Made by a program: the position numbers and the translations under genes. The notes under the pieces are model-generated. The model had not been told where the DNA came from. It did no database searches and worked only from the letters and a program-made list of their open reading frames with translations. A DNA stretch of 54,667 bases from Streptomyces cellostaticus (GTDB taxonomy: Bacteria > Actinomycetota > Actinomycetes > Streptomycetales > Streptomycetaceae): positions 1 to 54,667 of the forward strand of contig NZ_JALLIN010000051.1 in NCBI RefSeq assembly GCF_023630175.1, written 5' to 3'. Positions within the stretch are counted from its first letter, which is position 1. Every line of letters begins with the position of its first letter. Below, piece after piece: positions 6,977-15,407 of this stretch.

Positions 6977-8334
6977 ACCGCCGGGCGACACTGGCGAGCA
7001 GTGTGGCGGGAGCCGTTCTCGTCGCCCTGGACGGCACGGTCCTCACCGTCGCACAGCCCTCCCTCCAGCGGGCACTGCACGCCTCCTACGCGCAGGTGCA
7101 GTGGACCAGTACCGCGTATCTCGTGGCGGTGGCGAGCCTGCTGGTGTTCGCGGGCCGGCTGGGCGACCGGTACGGACAGCGCCGGATGTTCGCCTTCGGG
7201 ATGCTGGGCTTCGGCGTGGTCTCGGCGGCCATCGGCCTGGCCCCGGGGATCGGCTGGGTGATCGGACTGCGCGCGGCGCAGGGGGTGTTCGGGGCGCTGC
7301 TGCAGCCCGCCACACTCGGCATGCTGCGCGCCGCCTTCCCGCCGGACCGGCTGGCGATGCCGCTCGCGGTGCGCACCAGCGCGATCGGAGTGGCGGCCGC
7401 CGTCGGCCCGCTGCTGGGCGGGGTCCTGGTGAGCGGCCTGGGCTGGCGTGCGGTGTTCTTCCTGAGCGTGCTGCCCGCGTCGGCCTTCGGGCTGGCCGCG
7501 CTGGTCCGGCCGGGGCCGGAGCGGCCGGTGGTGGGCCGCACCCCGCTCGACCTACCGGGCGCCCTGCTCCTCGCCGTCTCGCTGGCCTGCCTCGTGCACA
7601 CCCTGGCCGCGCGGCCCGCCGCGACCACGGCCACGGCGGCCGGGCTGGGGGCCGCCGTGCTCGCCGGCGCCGCGTTCGTCCGGCACGAACGGCGGGCGAC
7701 CGGTGCGCTGTTGCCGCCCGGAGTGATCGGCGCACCGGCGGTCGGCGCGGCGCTCGGTGTCCTCGTCGCCGTGTCGGCCTCCCTGTTCGGCACCCTGTTC
7801 GTCGAGACGTACGTCCTGCAGCGCCGACTCGGGCTGGACCCGTTCGACAGCGCGCTGCGCGGAGTGCCGCTGGCGGTGCTGATGGTGGTGTCCGCCCCGC
7901 TGTGCCCGCCGCTGCTGCGCCGGGTGGGCGCGCGGTGTGCGGTGGCCTCGGCGACGGCGGTGCTCGCCGTGGGCGTCCTCGTCCTGTCCCGGGCCACCGG
8001 CGCGCTCGCCCAGGGCTGTGCCTTCGCGCTGCTGGGAGCCGGGTTCGGCACGGTGATGGTGGCGGCCACCCACGTCGTCGTACGGCACGCGGACGTGGCG
8101 GCGTCCGGGGTGGCGGGCGGCTTGCAGCAGACGGCTCTGAACGTCGGGCCCCTGGTGGGAGTGGCCGCGGGCAGCGCGCTGACGGGCGCGGGCGCGGGGA
8201 CGGCGCTGCCGGTGCTCGCCGGGCTGGCCGCGATCGCCGTGCCGGTGGCCCGGGCACTGCCGGGGCGTGACGTCGTGCCGATCACACGAGCCCCGGCGGG
8301 CGGGGTCCGTTCCGGCGGTCCTGCGCGACGATGA
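6973..8334 (+). CDS. MFS efflux transporter, DHA2 (EmrB/QacA) family
   Basis: This inner-membrane drug:H+ antiporter has 453 aa and about 14 hydrophobic segments. Motif A is GRLGDRYGQRRM (about residues 57-68). The N-terminal DHA2 signature LDGTVLTVAQPSLQ is near residue 18, and motif C-like glycine and proline repeats are in helix 5 (GPLLGGVLVSGLGWR). The C-terminus is short and soluble. GTG 6973 is chosen because it overlaps the TetR stop and follows GGAGGA. The substrate is unknown; such pumps export antibiotics, dyes or endogenous metabolites. Co-transcription with tetR and upstream palindromes imply substrate-induced expression. Confidence 0.9.
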   Translation: MNRRATLASSVAGAVLVALDGTVLTVAQPSLQRALHASYAQVQWTSTAYLVAVASLLVFAGRLGDRYGQRRMFAFGMLGFGVVSAAIGLAPGIGWVIGLRAAQGVFGALLQPATLGMLRAAFPPDRLAMPLAVRTSAIGVAAAVGPLLGGVLVSGLGWRAVFFLSVLPASAFGLAALVRPGPERPVVGRTPLDLPGALLLAVSLACLVHTLAARPAATTATAAGLGAAVLAGAAFVRHERRATGALLPPGVIGAPAVGAALGVLVAVSASLFGTLFVETYVLQRRLGLDPFDSALRGVPLAVLMVVSAPLCPPLLRRVGARCAVASATAVLAVGVLVLSRATGALAQGCAFALLGAGFGTVMVAATHVVVRHADVAASGVAGGLQQTALNVGPLVGVAAGSALTGAGAGTALPVLAGLAAIAVPVARALPGRDVVPITRAPAGGVRSGGPARR

Positions 8335-8402
8335 GCCCGTACGGCCGTTCCGGCGGGAAGGCCGGTCGTGCCGCGCGGGGACGACGCGACCGGAGGAGAG
8401 CG

Positions 8403-8768
8403 ATGGCAGAGCTGCGGCAGGACGTCGACGCGGGTGAGGCCGGACTGGACCCGAAGGCGCTCGATCGCCTGGACCAGCACTTCGCCCGCCTCGTCGACGA
8501 GGGACGGCTGCCCGGCCACCTGGTCTGCGTGGCACGCGGCGGGCGCGTCGCCCACCTCACCGCCTACGGGCACCGGGACCGCGCGGCCGGGCTGCCGGTC
8601 GGCACGGGGCCCTGCTCGACTGACCCCGGCCAGGGCCCGCACCACCCCGTCCATGCCGTCGGTCCGCCCGGGGGGGCGCACCGCCGTCGTCGCCGGCCCG
8701 CACACGCTGTGACGCACATCACCACCCGGGATGGAACTCGTCGACGGGCCAGGGCGAACAGCAGGTGA
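8403..8768 (+). pseudogene. N-terminal remnant of a serine hydrolase (beta-lactamase/esterase family)
   Basis: The first 65 or so residues (DPKALDRLDQHFARLVDEGR, then LPGHLVCVARGGRVAHLTAYG) match the N-terminus of class C beta-lactamase-like esterases. Homology ends at about 8610, exactly where the SxxK active-site segment should follow. The rest of the frame to 8768 is Pro/His/Arg-rich, with no catalytic Ser-Lys or Tyr motif. The normal length is 380-430 aa. The GGAGAG before ATG 8403 is still a good SD, so a useless short protein may be made. The gene was probably removed by a deletion that brought in unrelated sequence. Confidence 0.7.
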
Positions 8769-8816
8769 ACAAGCCGCCGAGACCCGAGGACAGGACATGA
8801 ATCGCAGAGGTGGAAC

Positions 8817-9464
8817 GTGACCCTCCCGCCCGCCACCGGTGCCGCGTCCGCCCTGGCGGCGGACGCGCACGGCACCGACGGCTCGGTCATCGAGCGGTCG
8901 TGGGAGGAGCCGGACGCGTTCGCGCTGATCTTCGACCGCCACGCCGATGACATCCACCGCTACATCGCCCGGCGTCTGGGCTCCGACACCGCCGACGACC
9001 TGATGGCGGAGACCTTCGTGATCGCCTTCCAGCGTCGGCGGCGCTACGACCCGTCCCACCCGCACGCCCGGCCCTGGCTGTACGGGATCGCCACCAACCT
9101 GATCGGCCGTCACCGCCGGGACGAGGCCCGCCGGCTGCGGGCGCTGTCACGGATGGCGTCGCTTCCGGAGGGGCGGGAGGAGCGGGCCGGTCCGGAGGAC
9201 GCGGTCATGGACGGGCTCGGCACCGCCGAGGGGCGGGGCAGCCTGGCCGGCGCCCTCGCCGGGCTGCCCGCCCGGTACCGGGACGTGCTGCTGGTGATCG
9301 CCTGGGGCGAGCTCGACTACACCGAGGCCGCGCGAGCGCTCGGCCTGCCCGTCGGCACCGTGCGCTCCCGCCTCCACCGGGCCCGCACCAGGCTGCGCCG
9401 GGCACTGGGTGCCCCGGAGCCGACCACCTCGACCGCACCGCGGAACGGAACCGATCATGGATGA
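8817..9464 (+). CDS. ECF-like RNA polymerase sigma factor
   Basis: This 215-aa cytosolic sigma factor contains region 2 (FDRHADDIHRYIARRLG, with DDLMAETFVIAF and RPWLYGIATNLI, residues 40-100) and region 4 (LPARYRDVLLVIAWGELDYT followed by VGTVRSRLHRARTRLRRAL, about residues 155-205). GTG 8817 has a GAGGTGGA SD. Its last 8 nt overlap the start of the next gene, so the two are translationally coupled. It belongs to the ECF groups commonly paired with CU044_5270-type membrane proteins in Streptomyces. The target promoters and inducing signal are unknown. Confidence 0.9.
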   Translation: MTLPPATGAASALAADAHGTDGSVIERSWEEPDAFALIFDRHADDIHRYIARRLGSDTADDLMAETFVIAFQRRRRYDPSHPHARPWLYGIATNLIGRHRRDEARRLRALSRMASLPEGREERAGPEDAVMDGLGTAEGRGSLAGALAGLPARYRDVLLVIAWGELDYTEAARALGLPVGTVRSRLHRARTRLRRALGAPEPTTSTAPRNGTDHG

Positions 9465-10392
9465 ACTGATGATGGTGCGCACCTGGGACACCGACCGGGA
9501 CGGGCTGTCCGACCCGGCCCGCAGCGCCGCCCGGGCCCGCCTGGAGGCCGCCATGGCGAAGGAGTCCGAGGGCGTCGCGCCCCGGGCGGGCCGGCTGAGC
9601 CGGCGGATCGTGCTCCGGACGGGACTGGCCGGCGTGACGGCGGCGGCCGCGGGCGCCGCGATCGTGACGCTGGGCGGCGGGAGCGACCGCACGCCGCGAC
9701 TGGCCGCGGTCAGCGCCGCGGACGTGCTGCGAAGGGCCGCCGACAGGACGCGCGCCAGGGGCGGCGACCTGCCCGTGCCGCGCGACGACCAGTACTTCTA
9801 CACCCGGACCCGCATCACGCGGGTGCCGGTGAAGGGCGGTCGGACCAGGACGTGGACCGACGAGAGCTGGATGTCGGTGGACGGCTCGAAGCCGTCCCTG
9901 CGCCAGGAGTACGGAAAGGTCCACCACGACCCCCCGCTCGGCAGGCACGAGGTGAGGTGGCCGCCCACCGTCTACTCCGAGCTCCAGGCGATGCCGACGG
10001 ACCCCGACGAGCTCCTGGCCCGGTTCAAGGGCAATGACAGCGCACCCAATTCCGACGTGATCGCCTTCATGGAGGGATGCATGCTGCTGATGGGACCCCG
10101 TGTCATGCCACCCGGTCTGCAGGCCGGCGCCTTCGAGGCTCTGTCGAGGCTGCCCCGTATCCGGCTCGAGGACGAGGCGGACGTCTCGGGCCGCAGGGCC
10201 GTCGGAGTCTCGTACCCGCAGGCGTCGTTCACCTTCCTCTTCGACCGCGGGACGTACGACTACCTGGGCCTGCGCACCAGGGGCAGCTCGCCGAAGAAGG
10301 TGGGCGGCGAGTGGAAGCAGACGAACCCCTACCTCGAGACCAGGACGCTGGAGGACATCGAGGTGGTCGACCGGGTCGGACAGCACGGCTGA
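9457..10392 (+). CDS. CU044_5270-family membrane-anchored protein, probable sigma-factor partner
   Basis: This 311-aa protein has a cytosolic N-terminus (about 50 residues, DELMMVRTWDTDRDGLSDPA), one transmembrane segment (about residues 50-70, VLRTGLAGVTAAAAGAAIVT) and a large extracytoplasmic domain. That is the layout of anti-sigma-like partners encoded after ECF genes. ATG 9457 overlaps the sigma-factor stop (ATGGATGA). The exported domain has no catalytic motif that I recognise. By analogy it holds the sigma factor at the membrane and senses an envelope signal, but the N-terminus lacks the zinc-binding HxxxCxxC of ZAS anti-sigma factors, so this role is inferred. Confidence 0.75.
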   Translation: MDELMMVRTWDTDRDGLSDPARSAARARLEAAMAKESEGVAPRAGRLSRRIVLRTGLAGVTAAAAGAAIVTLGGGSDRTPRLAAVSAADVLRRAADRTRARGGDLPVPRDDQYFYTRTRITRVPVKGGRTRTWTDESWMSVDGSKPSLRQEYGKVHHDPPLGRHEVRWPPTVYSELQAMPTDPDELLARFKGNDSAPNSDVIAFMEGCMLLMGPRVMPPGLQAGAFEALSRLPRIRLEDEADVSGRRAVGVSYPQASFTFLFDRGTYDYLGLRTRGSSPKKVGGEWKQTNPYLETRTLEDIEVVDRVGQHG

Positions 10393-10528
10393 CCGGTAGG
10401 ACCGCGGCGGCGCGGGAAGCTGGGACCGGGCGGACCGAAGCCGAGGGGGCGGGGGGCCACCAGGGCGGGGGCCGAGGCGGCGGGGCGTCATCGCCCGGCA
10501 GCCCGTCTCCGCCCCCCTGTCCGTCGGC

Positions 10529-11203
10529 TCAGGACCCGTGCGCGACCACGTCCAGCGCGGCGGCGTCCAGGTGCGGCAGGATGTGGTCCAGGCGCTCGCG
10601 CTTGGTCCGCAGGTAGGTGATGTTGCTCTCGCACGGCTCGATCAGCAGCGGCACCTGCTCGGCGACCCGGACGCCGTGCCGTACCAGGGCCTCCCGCTTG
10701 CGCGGGTTGTTGGACATCAGTCGGACCGAGCGCACCCCGAGGTCGTGCAGGATCTCGGCGGCGACCCCGTAGTCGCGGGCGTCGACGGGCAGACCGAGCG
10801 CCAGGTTCGCCTCGACCGTGTCCAGGCCCTCCGCCTGCAGCGCCATCGCGCGCAGCTTGGCCAGCAGGCCGATGCCCCGGCCCTCGTGTCCCCTCAAGTA
10901 GACGACGACGCCGCTGCCCTCGGCGACCACCGCGCGCAGCGCCGAGGCCAACTGGTCGCCGCACTCGCAGTGCCGGGAACCGAACGCGTCCCCGGTCAGG
11001 CACTCCGAGTGCAGCCGGGTCAGCACGTTCTCGGTGCCGATCTCCCCGTACACGAGGGCGACTTGTTCGTCACCCCGGTCGTGGTCCAGGTAGCCGACCG
11101 CCTGGAACTGCCCGTACACCGTGGGCAGCGGCGTGTTCACGACGCGTTCCGCGCCCGAGCGCCGCGAGGACTTCTCGCCGAGGACACCGAGGTTTTCTGT
11201 CAT
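10529..11203 (-). CDS. ribA: GTP cyclohydrolase II homologue with Met120 (formyl-retaining, SCO6655 type)
   Basis: GTP cyclohydrolase II opens GTP using zinc. This 224-aa protein keeps the zinc cysteines (SECLTGDAFGSRHCECGDQL, residues 66-85), the GTP-binding HEGRGIGLLAKLRA and the C-terminal SNNPRKREAL segment. The Tyr of the canonical motif IRAYALQ is Met120 here (LRAMALQ). From memory, S. coelicolor SCO6655 has the same Met and makes the formylamino pyrimidine (FAPy) nucleotide instead of losing formate. It is therefore probably not the housekeeping riboflavin enzyme. ATG 11203 follows TAGGAATC. It is divergent from a creatininase-fold gene only 37 nt away, which could remove the retained formyl group. 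Stand-alone, with no fused RibB domain. Confidence 0.9.
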   Translation of the reverse strand: MTENLGVLGEKSSRRSGAERVVNTPLPTVYGQFQAVGYLDHDRGDEQVALVYGEIGTENVLTRLHSECLTGDAFGSRHCECGDQLASALRAVVAEGSGVVVYLRGHEGRGIGLLAKLRAMALQAEGLDTVEANLALGLPVDARDYGVAAEILHDLGVRSVRLMSNNPRKREALVRHGVRVAEQVPLLIEPCESNITYLRTKRERLDHILPHLDAAALDVVAHGS

Positions 11204-11240
11204 GATCTGATTCCTAAGCAGAGACGAAGGGCCGGGAAAG

Positions 11241-12017
11241 ATGAGTGGTTCGGGCGCGCGTACGGCGGGCTTCGGGGTGGTACCGGCGGACACTACGGAA
11301 GACGTACGGATGCGGGGGGCGGGCGTTTCAACACAGGTCGCCGTCCTTCCCGTCGGCAGCTTCGAACAGCATGGCGCCTTCCTTCCGCTGGTGACCGACA
11401 CGCTCGTCGCCTGTGCCGTGGCCCGGGAGATCGCCGACACCTATCCGGTGCGTCTGCTTCCCCCGGTGACGATCGGCTGTTCGCACGAGCACGCGGACTG
11501 GCCGGGGACCGTCAGCATCTCCTCGGTGACCCTGCACGCGGTCGTCCGGGACATCGCGGACTCGCTGCGCCGCTCGGGCGTCGAGGCGCTGGTCGTGGTG
11601 AACGGCCACGGCGGCAACTACGTGCTGGGCAACGTCGTCCAGGAGGCCTCCGCCCGCGGGGAGCGGATGGCGCTGTTCCCGGCGGCCGAGGACTGGGAGG
11701 CGGCCAGGCAGCGCGCCGGGGTGCTCACCTCGCTGCTCACCGACATGCACGCGGGTGAGATCGAGACCTCCATTCTGCTGCACGCCCATCCCGAATTCGT
11801 CCGCCCTGGCTACGAGTCCGCCGATTTCACCGCTGACGACCGTCGTCATCTCCTCACCGTGGGAATGTCCGCCTACACCGAATCGGGCGTCATCGGCCGG
11901 CCGTCGCTGGGTTCGGCGGAGAAGGGGAAGGAGCTGCTGGCCGGCCTCGCGGACTCGTTCGGCTCGCTCTTCGCCCTGCTCACCTCGGGCTCCGGACCGT
12001 CGGCGGCGCGGGACTGA
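11241..12017 (+). CDS. Creatininase-family amidohydrolase (possible FAPy deformylase, ArfB-like)
   Basis: This metal-dependent hydrolase has 258 aa. The expected ligands are visible: SFEQHG plus LPLVTD (about residues 40-53), NGHGGN (about 120), and DMHAGEIETS (about 168). The family includes creatininase and archaeal ArfB, which deformylates the FAPy nucleotide made by a formyl-retaining GTP cyclohydrolase. Adjacency to a Met120-type cyclohydrolase makes deformylation of that product the best hypothesis. ATG 11241 gives only a 37-nt gap to the divergent ribA; an internal ATG at 11310 would also keep all motifs and leave room for promoters. The 3' end overlaps the convergent membrane-protein gene by 145 nt. 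Confidence 0.82.
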   Translation: MSGSGARTAGFGVVPADTTEDVRMRGAGVSTQVAVLPVGSFEQHGAFLPLVTDTLVACAVAREIADTYPVRLLPPVTIGCSHEHADWPGTVSISSVTLHAVVRDIADSLRRSGVEALVVVNGHGGNYVLGNVVQEASARGERMALFPAAEDWEAARQRAGVLTSLLTDMHAGEIETSILLHAHPEFVRPGYESADFTADDRRHLLTVGMSAYTESGVIGRPSLGSAEKGKELLAGLADSFGSLFALLTSGSGPSAARD

Positions 12018-13144
12018 CCGCGCGTCCCGGCGTACCAGCGGGCGACCAGAACGGCCGCGCCGGGCAGGCTCGCGACGAAGCTCAGCACCCCGTACACGAC
12101 GGCGACGGCCACCCCGCTGCTCGCGCCGAGCCCGGCGGCGCCGAACGCCCAGGCGGTGACGCCCTCGCGGGGGCCGAAACCACCGACGTTCAGCGGGAGC
12201 CCCATGGCCACCAGGGCCAGCACCGCGATCGGGAGCAGCACCGGCACGGACGCGGCCGATCCGGCGATCCGGGCCGCCAGGACGAACATCGCGACGTGCC
12301 CGCCCAGTACGAGGGCGGAGGACAGCGCGACTCCGGGGCCCGCCGCACGCGACAGCAGGCCCCGGCGGGCCTCGCCGAGCGCGGAGCGCAGGGCGCCGCC
12401 ACGGCGGGAGGGCGCACGGTTCAGCCGGACGGCGAGGACGACGGCGAGGGCGCCCACCGCGGCCAGCGCCACCGGCGCCGCGAAGCCCCGCACCTCGTCC
12501 CGGACCGGCGACGGCAGGACCACCAGCACGACCGCGCCGAACACGGCCAGCGCGACCTGCCCGGCGACCCGCTCCAGCACGACCGCCTTCACCCCGCGCC
12601 GGATGTCACCGGCGCTCTGCCCGTGGCGGACCGCCCGGTGCACATCTCCCAGCACCCCGCCGGGCAGGGCCGCGTTGAGGAACAGTGCCCGGTAGTAGTC
12701 CGCCACCGCCGGACCGAACGGCAGCCGTATCCGCAGCACACGGGCCACCAACTGCCAGCGCCACGCACTGAGCGCCGTGGTGACCACTCCGATGCCCAGG
12801 GCCAGCAGCAGCGACCCCGAGTCGATCCGGCGGAGCCCGTCGAGGAGCACTCCCGTGCCGAGTCGCCACAGCAGCCCGGCGACGATGGCCGCACCGGCGA
12901 CCGTGCCGAAGTGCGCGCGCAGCGCGCGGGAGTCGAGCCGGCGGAGCAGGCGGTGGCGGGCGTCCTGCCGGGCGGTGCCGCAGGCGGGCGGCTCCCGCGG
13001 CACCGGCACCGCGCTCACCGCCGGAGCCGCCGTACCGCCCCGCACCCCCCTGATCCGCGCGTGCGGGATCACCGTCGCCCGGCGGTTCTTCGCCGCCCTC
13101 CCCCGACGCGGCCTCGCCCCCGCGTCCACCGCCTGTCCGCTCAT
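11873..13144 (-). CDS. UPF0104/LPG-synthase-transmembrane-type integral membrane protein
   Basis: This 423-aa protein has a basic N-terminus of about 75 residues and then 7-8 membrane segments. Family-typical stretches are RWQLVARVLRIRLPF, YYRALFLNAALPGGVLGD (about residues 150-170) and the glycine-rich MGLPLNVGGFGPREGV (about 330-345). The family covers the lysyl-phosphatidylglycerol synthase membrane domain and glycolipid-associated flippases; it has no catalytic domain of its own. The start codon overlaps the methyltransferase stop (ATGA), so it is the last gene of the five-gene minus operon. The open frame runs 145 nt into the convergent creatininase gene and its last 47 residues are Pro/Ser/Glu-rich. 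It may move a lipid-linked product across the membrane. Confidence 0.8.
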   Translation of the reverse strand: MSGQAVDAGARPRRGRAAKNRRATVIPHARIRGVRGGTAAPAVSAVPVPREPPACGTARQDARHRLLRRLDSRALRAHFGTVAGAAIVAGLLWRLGTGVLLDGLRRIDSGSLLLALGIGVVTTALSAWRWQLVARVLRIRLPFGPAVADYYRALFLNAALPGGVLGDVHRAVRHGQSAGDIRRGVKAVVLERVAGQVALAVFGAVVLVVLPSPVRDEVRGFAAPVALAAVGALAVVLAVRLNRAPSRRGGALRSALGEARRGLLSRAAGPGVALSSALVLGGHVAMFVLAARIAGSAASVPVLLPIAVLALVAMGLPLNVGGFGPREGVTAWAFGAAGLGASSGVAVAVVYGVLSFVASLPGAAVLVARWYAGTRGQSRAADGPEPEVSRAKSEPNESARPASSSFPFSAEPSDGRPMTPDSV

Positions 13145-14178
13145 GACGACGCCCCGCCCGCCGGCTTGGGCAGTGCCAGCAGGTCGCTGTGGTGGACCAC
13201 GACCCGCAACTCGCCGGCCTCGCAGGCGGCCAGCCGCTCGCGCAGGTAGCGCTCGGCGCGCTCCGACAGTTCGGGCCGTTCCTCGACGGCCGCGCCCACC
13301 CAGCCCCGCAGCCACTGCGCGGTCAGCGCGGACTCACCGGGGCCGAGCCGCCACGGGCTGGGATGCACCCACACGGTCGCCCCGCGCTCGCTGAACGCCT
13401 CGCAGGCCACGGTGACCGCGTCCGGTCCGAGCAGCCCGTCGCGCCGCTGGTGGGCGTTGAACGCCTCCGCGATCTCGGTGTCCAGCGGGTCGGCCGGGGC
13501 GAGTTCGACCCGGCCCGCGACGGACAGGGTGAGCAGGGCGGGACAGCCCGCGCCGGCGCAGGCGGCGGCGAGGGTGTCGATCTCCTCCCGGGTGAGGACG
13601 TCCAGCAGCGCGGACGCGGTCACCAGTCCGGCACCGTTCAGCGCGTCCGGGGTCAGCCGGGCGATGTCGCCGCGCCGGGTCTCGACGGTGACGCCGCTGC
13701 CGTCGGCGGCGGCGCGCGGGGAGCCCACGGCCGCGAAGTGCAGCAGGTACGGGTCGCGGTCGTGCAGTACCCAGTGCTGGGTTCCGTCCAGCCGCGGTGC
13801 GAGCCAGCGGCCCATCGAGCCGGTACCGCAGCCCAGGTCGTGCACGGTCGCCCCGCCGGCCCTGCCGGGCCGGTTGGCCAGCCGGATCCGCAGCGGATCG
13901 AGCAACTCCTCGGCGCGCGCCGCCGCGTCGGCCGGTTCCCGCAGCCGCAGCCACTCGGGGGCGTACCGCGGCGGCTCCTGCGGCTCACCGTCCCGCAGCC
14001 GTACGGTGGCCCGTTCACCGGGGCCGGTGACGGGTCCCGCGCCGGCTATCACTCCGGCCGGGTCGCTGTCTGTCCCACCGGTACCCATCGCGGCCTCCTC
14101 GCCGTCCGGCACGAACTCGGCCTCGGTGGGACCTGGCTGGACCGGAATGCCCCCGGTCATGGTCCGTGTGTCCGTCAT
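13141..14178 (-). CDS. Class I SAM-dependent methyltransferase
   Basis: This 345-aa protein has an acidic, Pro/Gly-rich N-terminal extension of about 75 residues before the SAM domain. Motif I is VHDLGCGTGSMGRWLAPRL (about residues 110-128), followed by HWVLHDRDPYLL and the post-motif ASALLDVLTREEID. ATG 14178 overlaps the stop of the glycosyltransferase (ATGA) and follows GGAGG. It is the fourth gene of the tightly coupled minus operon and so acts in the same unknown pathway. The substrate is unknown; O- or N-methylation of the GTP-derived product or its sugar is inferred from context. Confidence 0.82.
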   Translation of the reverse strand: MTDTRTMTGGIPVQPGPTEAEFVPDGEEAAMGTGGTDSDPAGVIAGAGPVTGPGERATVRLRDGEPQEPPRYAPEWLRLREPADAAARAEELLDPLRIRLANRPGRAGGATVHDLGCGTGSMGRWLAPRLDGTQHWVLHDRDPYLLHFAAVGSPRAAADGSGVTVETRRGDIARLTPDALNGAGLVTASALLDVLTREEIDTLAAACAGAGCPALLTLSVAGRVELAPADPLDTEIAEAFNAHQRRDGLLGPDAVTVACEAFSERGATVWVHPSPWRLGPGESALTAQWLRGWVGAAVEERPELSERAERYLRERLAACEAGELRVVVHHSDLLALPKPAGGASS

Positions 14179-15407
14179 GCCGCCCTCCTCGGTGCCTCGG
14201 GCAGCCGGCCGAGGACACCGGCCAGGCTGCGGGCGGTCGTCGCCCATCCGTCGAGCGCCGCACGGCGGCCGCGGGCCGCGGCCTTCAGCCGGCGGCGCAC
14301 ATCGGCTTCCCCGAACCAGCCGCGCAGTTCGGCGGCGAGCGCGGCCGGGTCCTCCGGGGGGACGAGAATGCCGGGGACACCGCCGTCGGGGGCGCGGCCG
14401 ACCGCCTCGGACACCCCACCGACATCGGTGGCCATGACCGGGACCCCGCGGGCGAGCGCCTCGGTGATGGCCATGCCGTAGGTCTCCGCGTAGGAGGTGA
14501 GGACCATCAGGTCGGCCGACGCGTACGCCGCGTCGAGTTCGGCGCCGGCCCGGGGGCCGGCGAGCCGCAGCCGGTCCTGCAGGCCGTGCTCGCGGATCAG
14601 GCCGCGCAGCCGGCCGACGTACTCCGGGTCCTGGTTGAGCCCGCCGACGCACACACAGCTCCACGGCAGTTCGGTCACCGCGGCCAGCGCCTCCACCAAC
14701 CGGTGCTGGCCCTTGCGCGGGGTGACCGCGGCGACGCAGAGCAGCCGGGACACTCCGTCGGTGCCCGGGGCGAGCGGGGCGATGTCGGCGCCGGGGGCGG
14801 CGACGTGCACCCGCTGCGGGGCCAGGCCGTGGTGGGAGACGACCCGGCGGACCGCCCAGTCGCTGGTGGCGATGACCGCGCCCGCCGCCCGCAGCACCAC
14901 GCGCTCGCGGGCGTCCAGGGCGGCGGCCACGGCCGGGTCCAGGCCGGTCTCGTCGCCGAGCGGCAGATGCACCAGCACGGCGATGCGCAGCCGCTCCGCC
15001 TCGGGGACGACGATCTCCGGGACTCCGCAGGCGACCAGGCCGTCGAGCAGGACGACGCTGTCGTCCGGCAGTTCCCGCAGGGTGCGGGCGAGCACGTCAC
15101 GGTCGGCGGGGTGGGGGCGCGGCCAGCCGCCGGGTACGGCGTGCCGCACGGCCTGCCAGCCGAAGCCCGGCAGGTCAAGGCAGACCCGGCGGTCGTAGGC
15201 GTTGCCGCCGCTCGGCACGGCCGGGTCGTCGACATCGCCCGGCATGACGAAGTGCACGGTGCGCAGGGACATGGGGACGATCCCGCCGTTCTCGGGGGCG
15301 GTGGACTGCGCGGGCACGTAGGCGAGCCGCGCCTTCTGCGTGGTCCGCACGGCCGCCCCGGTGCTCGCCGGGGCCGTCCCGGTGGTCTCCACGGTGGCCC
15401 CGGTCAC
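14175..15407 (-). CDS. Glycosyltransferase family 4
   Basis: This GT-B glycosyltransferase has 410 aa from GTG 15407. The donor-binding half shows LLCVAAVTPRKGQHRLVEAL (about residues 225-245) and the GT4 signature SYAETYGMAITEALARGVPV followed by GGVSEAV, with the E-x7-E pattern. The N-terminal half has HFVMPGDVDDP and GGNAYDRR. GTG 15407 overlaps the stop of the PTPS-like gene (GTGA); ATG 15272 (MSLRTVHFV), where homology begins, is an alternative that would remove 45 unusual residues. In the operon it probably transfers a nucleotide-activated sugar to the pterin-like or pyrimidine product, or to a lipid. The donor and acceptor are unknown. Confidence 0.87.
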   Translation of the reverse strand: MTGATVETTGTAPASTGAAVRTTQKARLAYVPAQSTAPENGGIVPMSLRTVHFVMPGDVDDPAVPSGGNAYDRRVCLDLPGFGWQAVRHAVPGGWPRPHPADRDVLARTLRELPDDSVVLLDGLVACGVPEIVVPEAERLRIAVLVHLPLGDETGLDPAVAAALDARERVVLRAAGAVIATSDWAVRRVVSHHGLAPQRVHVAAPGADIAPLAPGTDGVSRLLCVAAVTPRKGQHRLVEALAAVTELPWSCVCVGGLNQDPEYVGRLRGLIREHGLQDRLRLAGPRAGAELDAAYASADLMVLTSYAETYGMAITEALARGVPVMATDVGGVSEAVGRAPDGGVPGILVPPEDPAALAAELRGWFGEADVRRRLKAAARGRRAALDGWATTARSLAGVLGRLPEAPRRAA

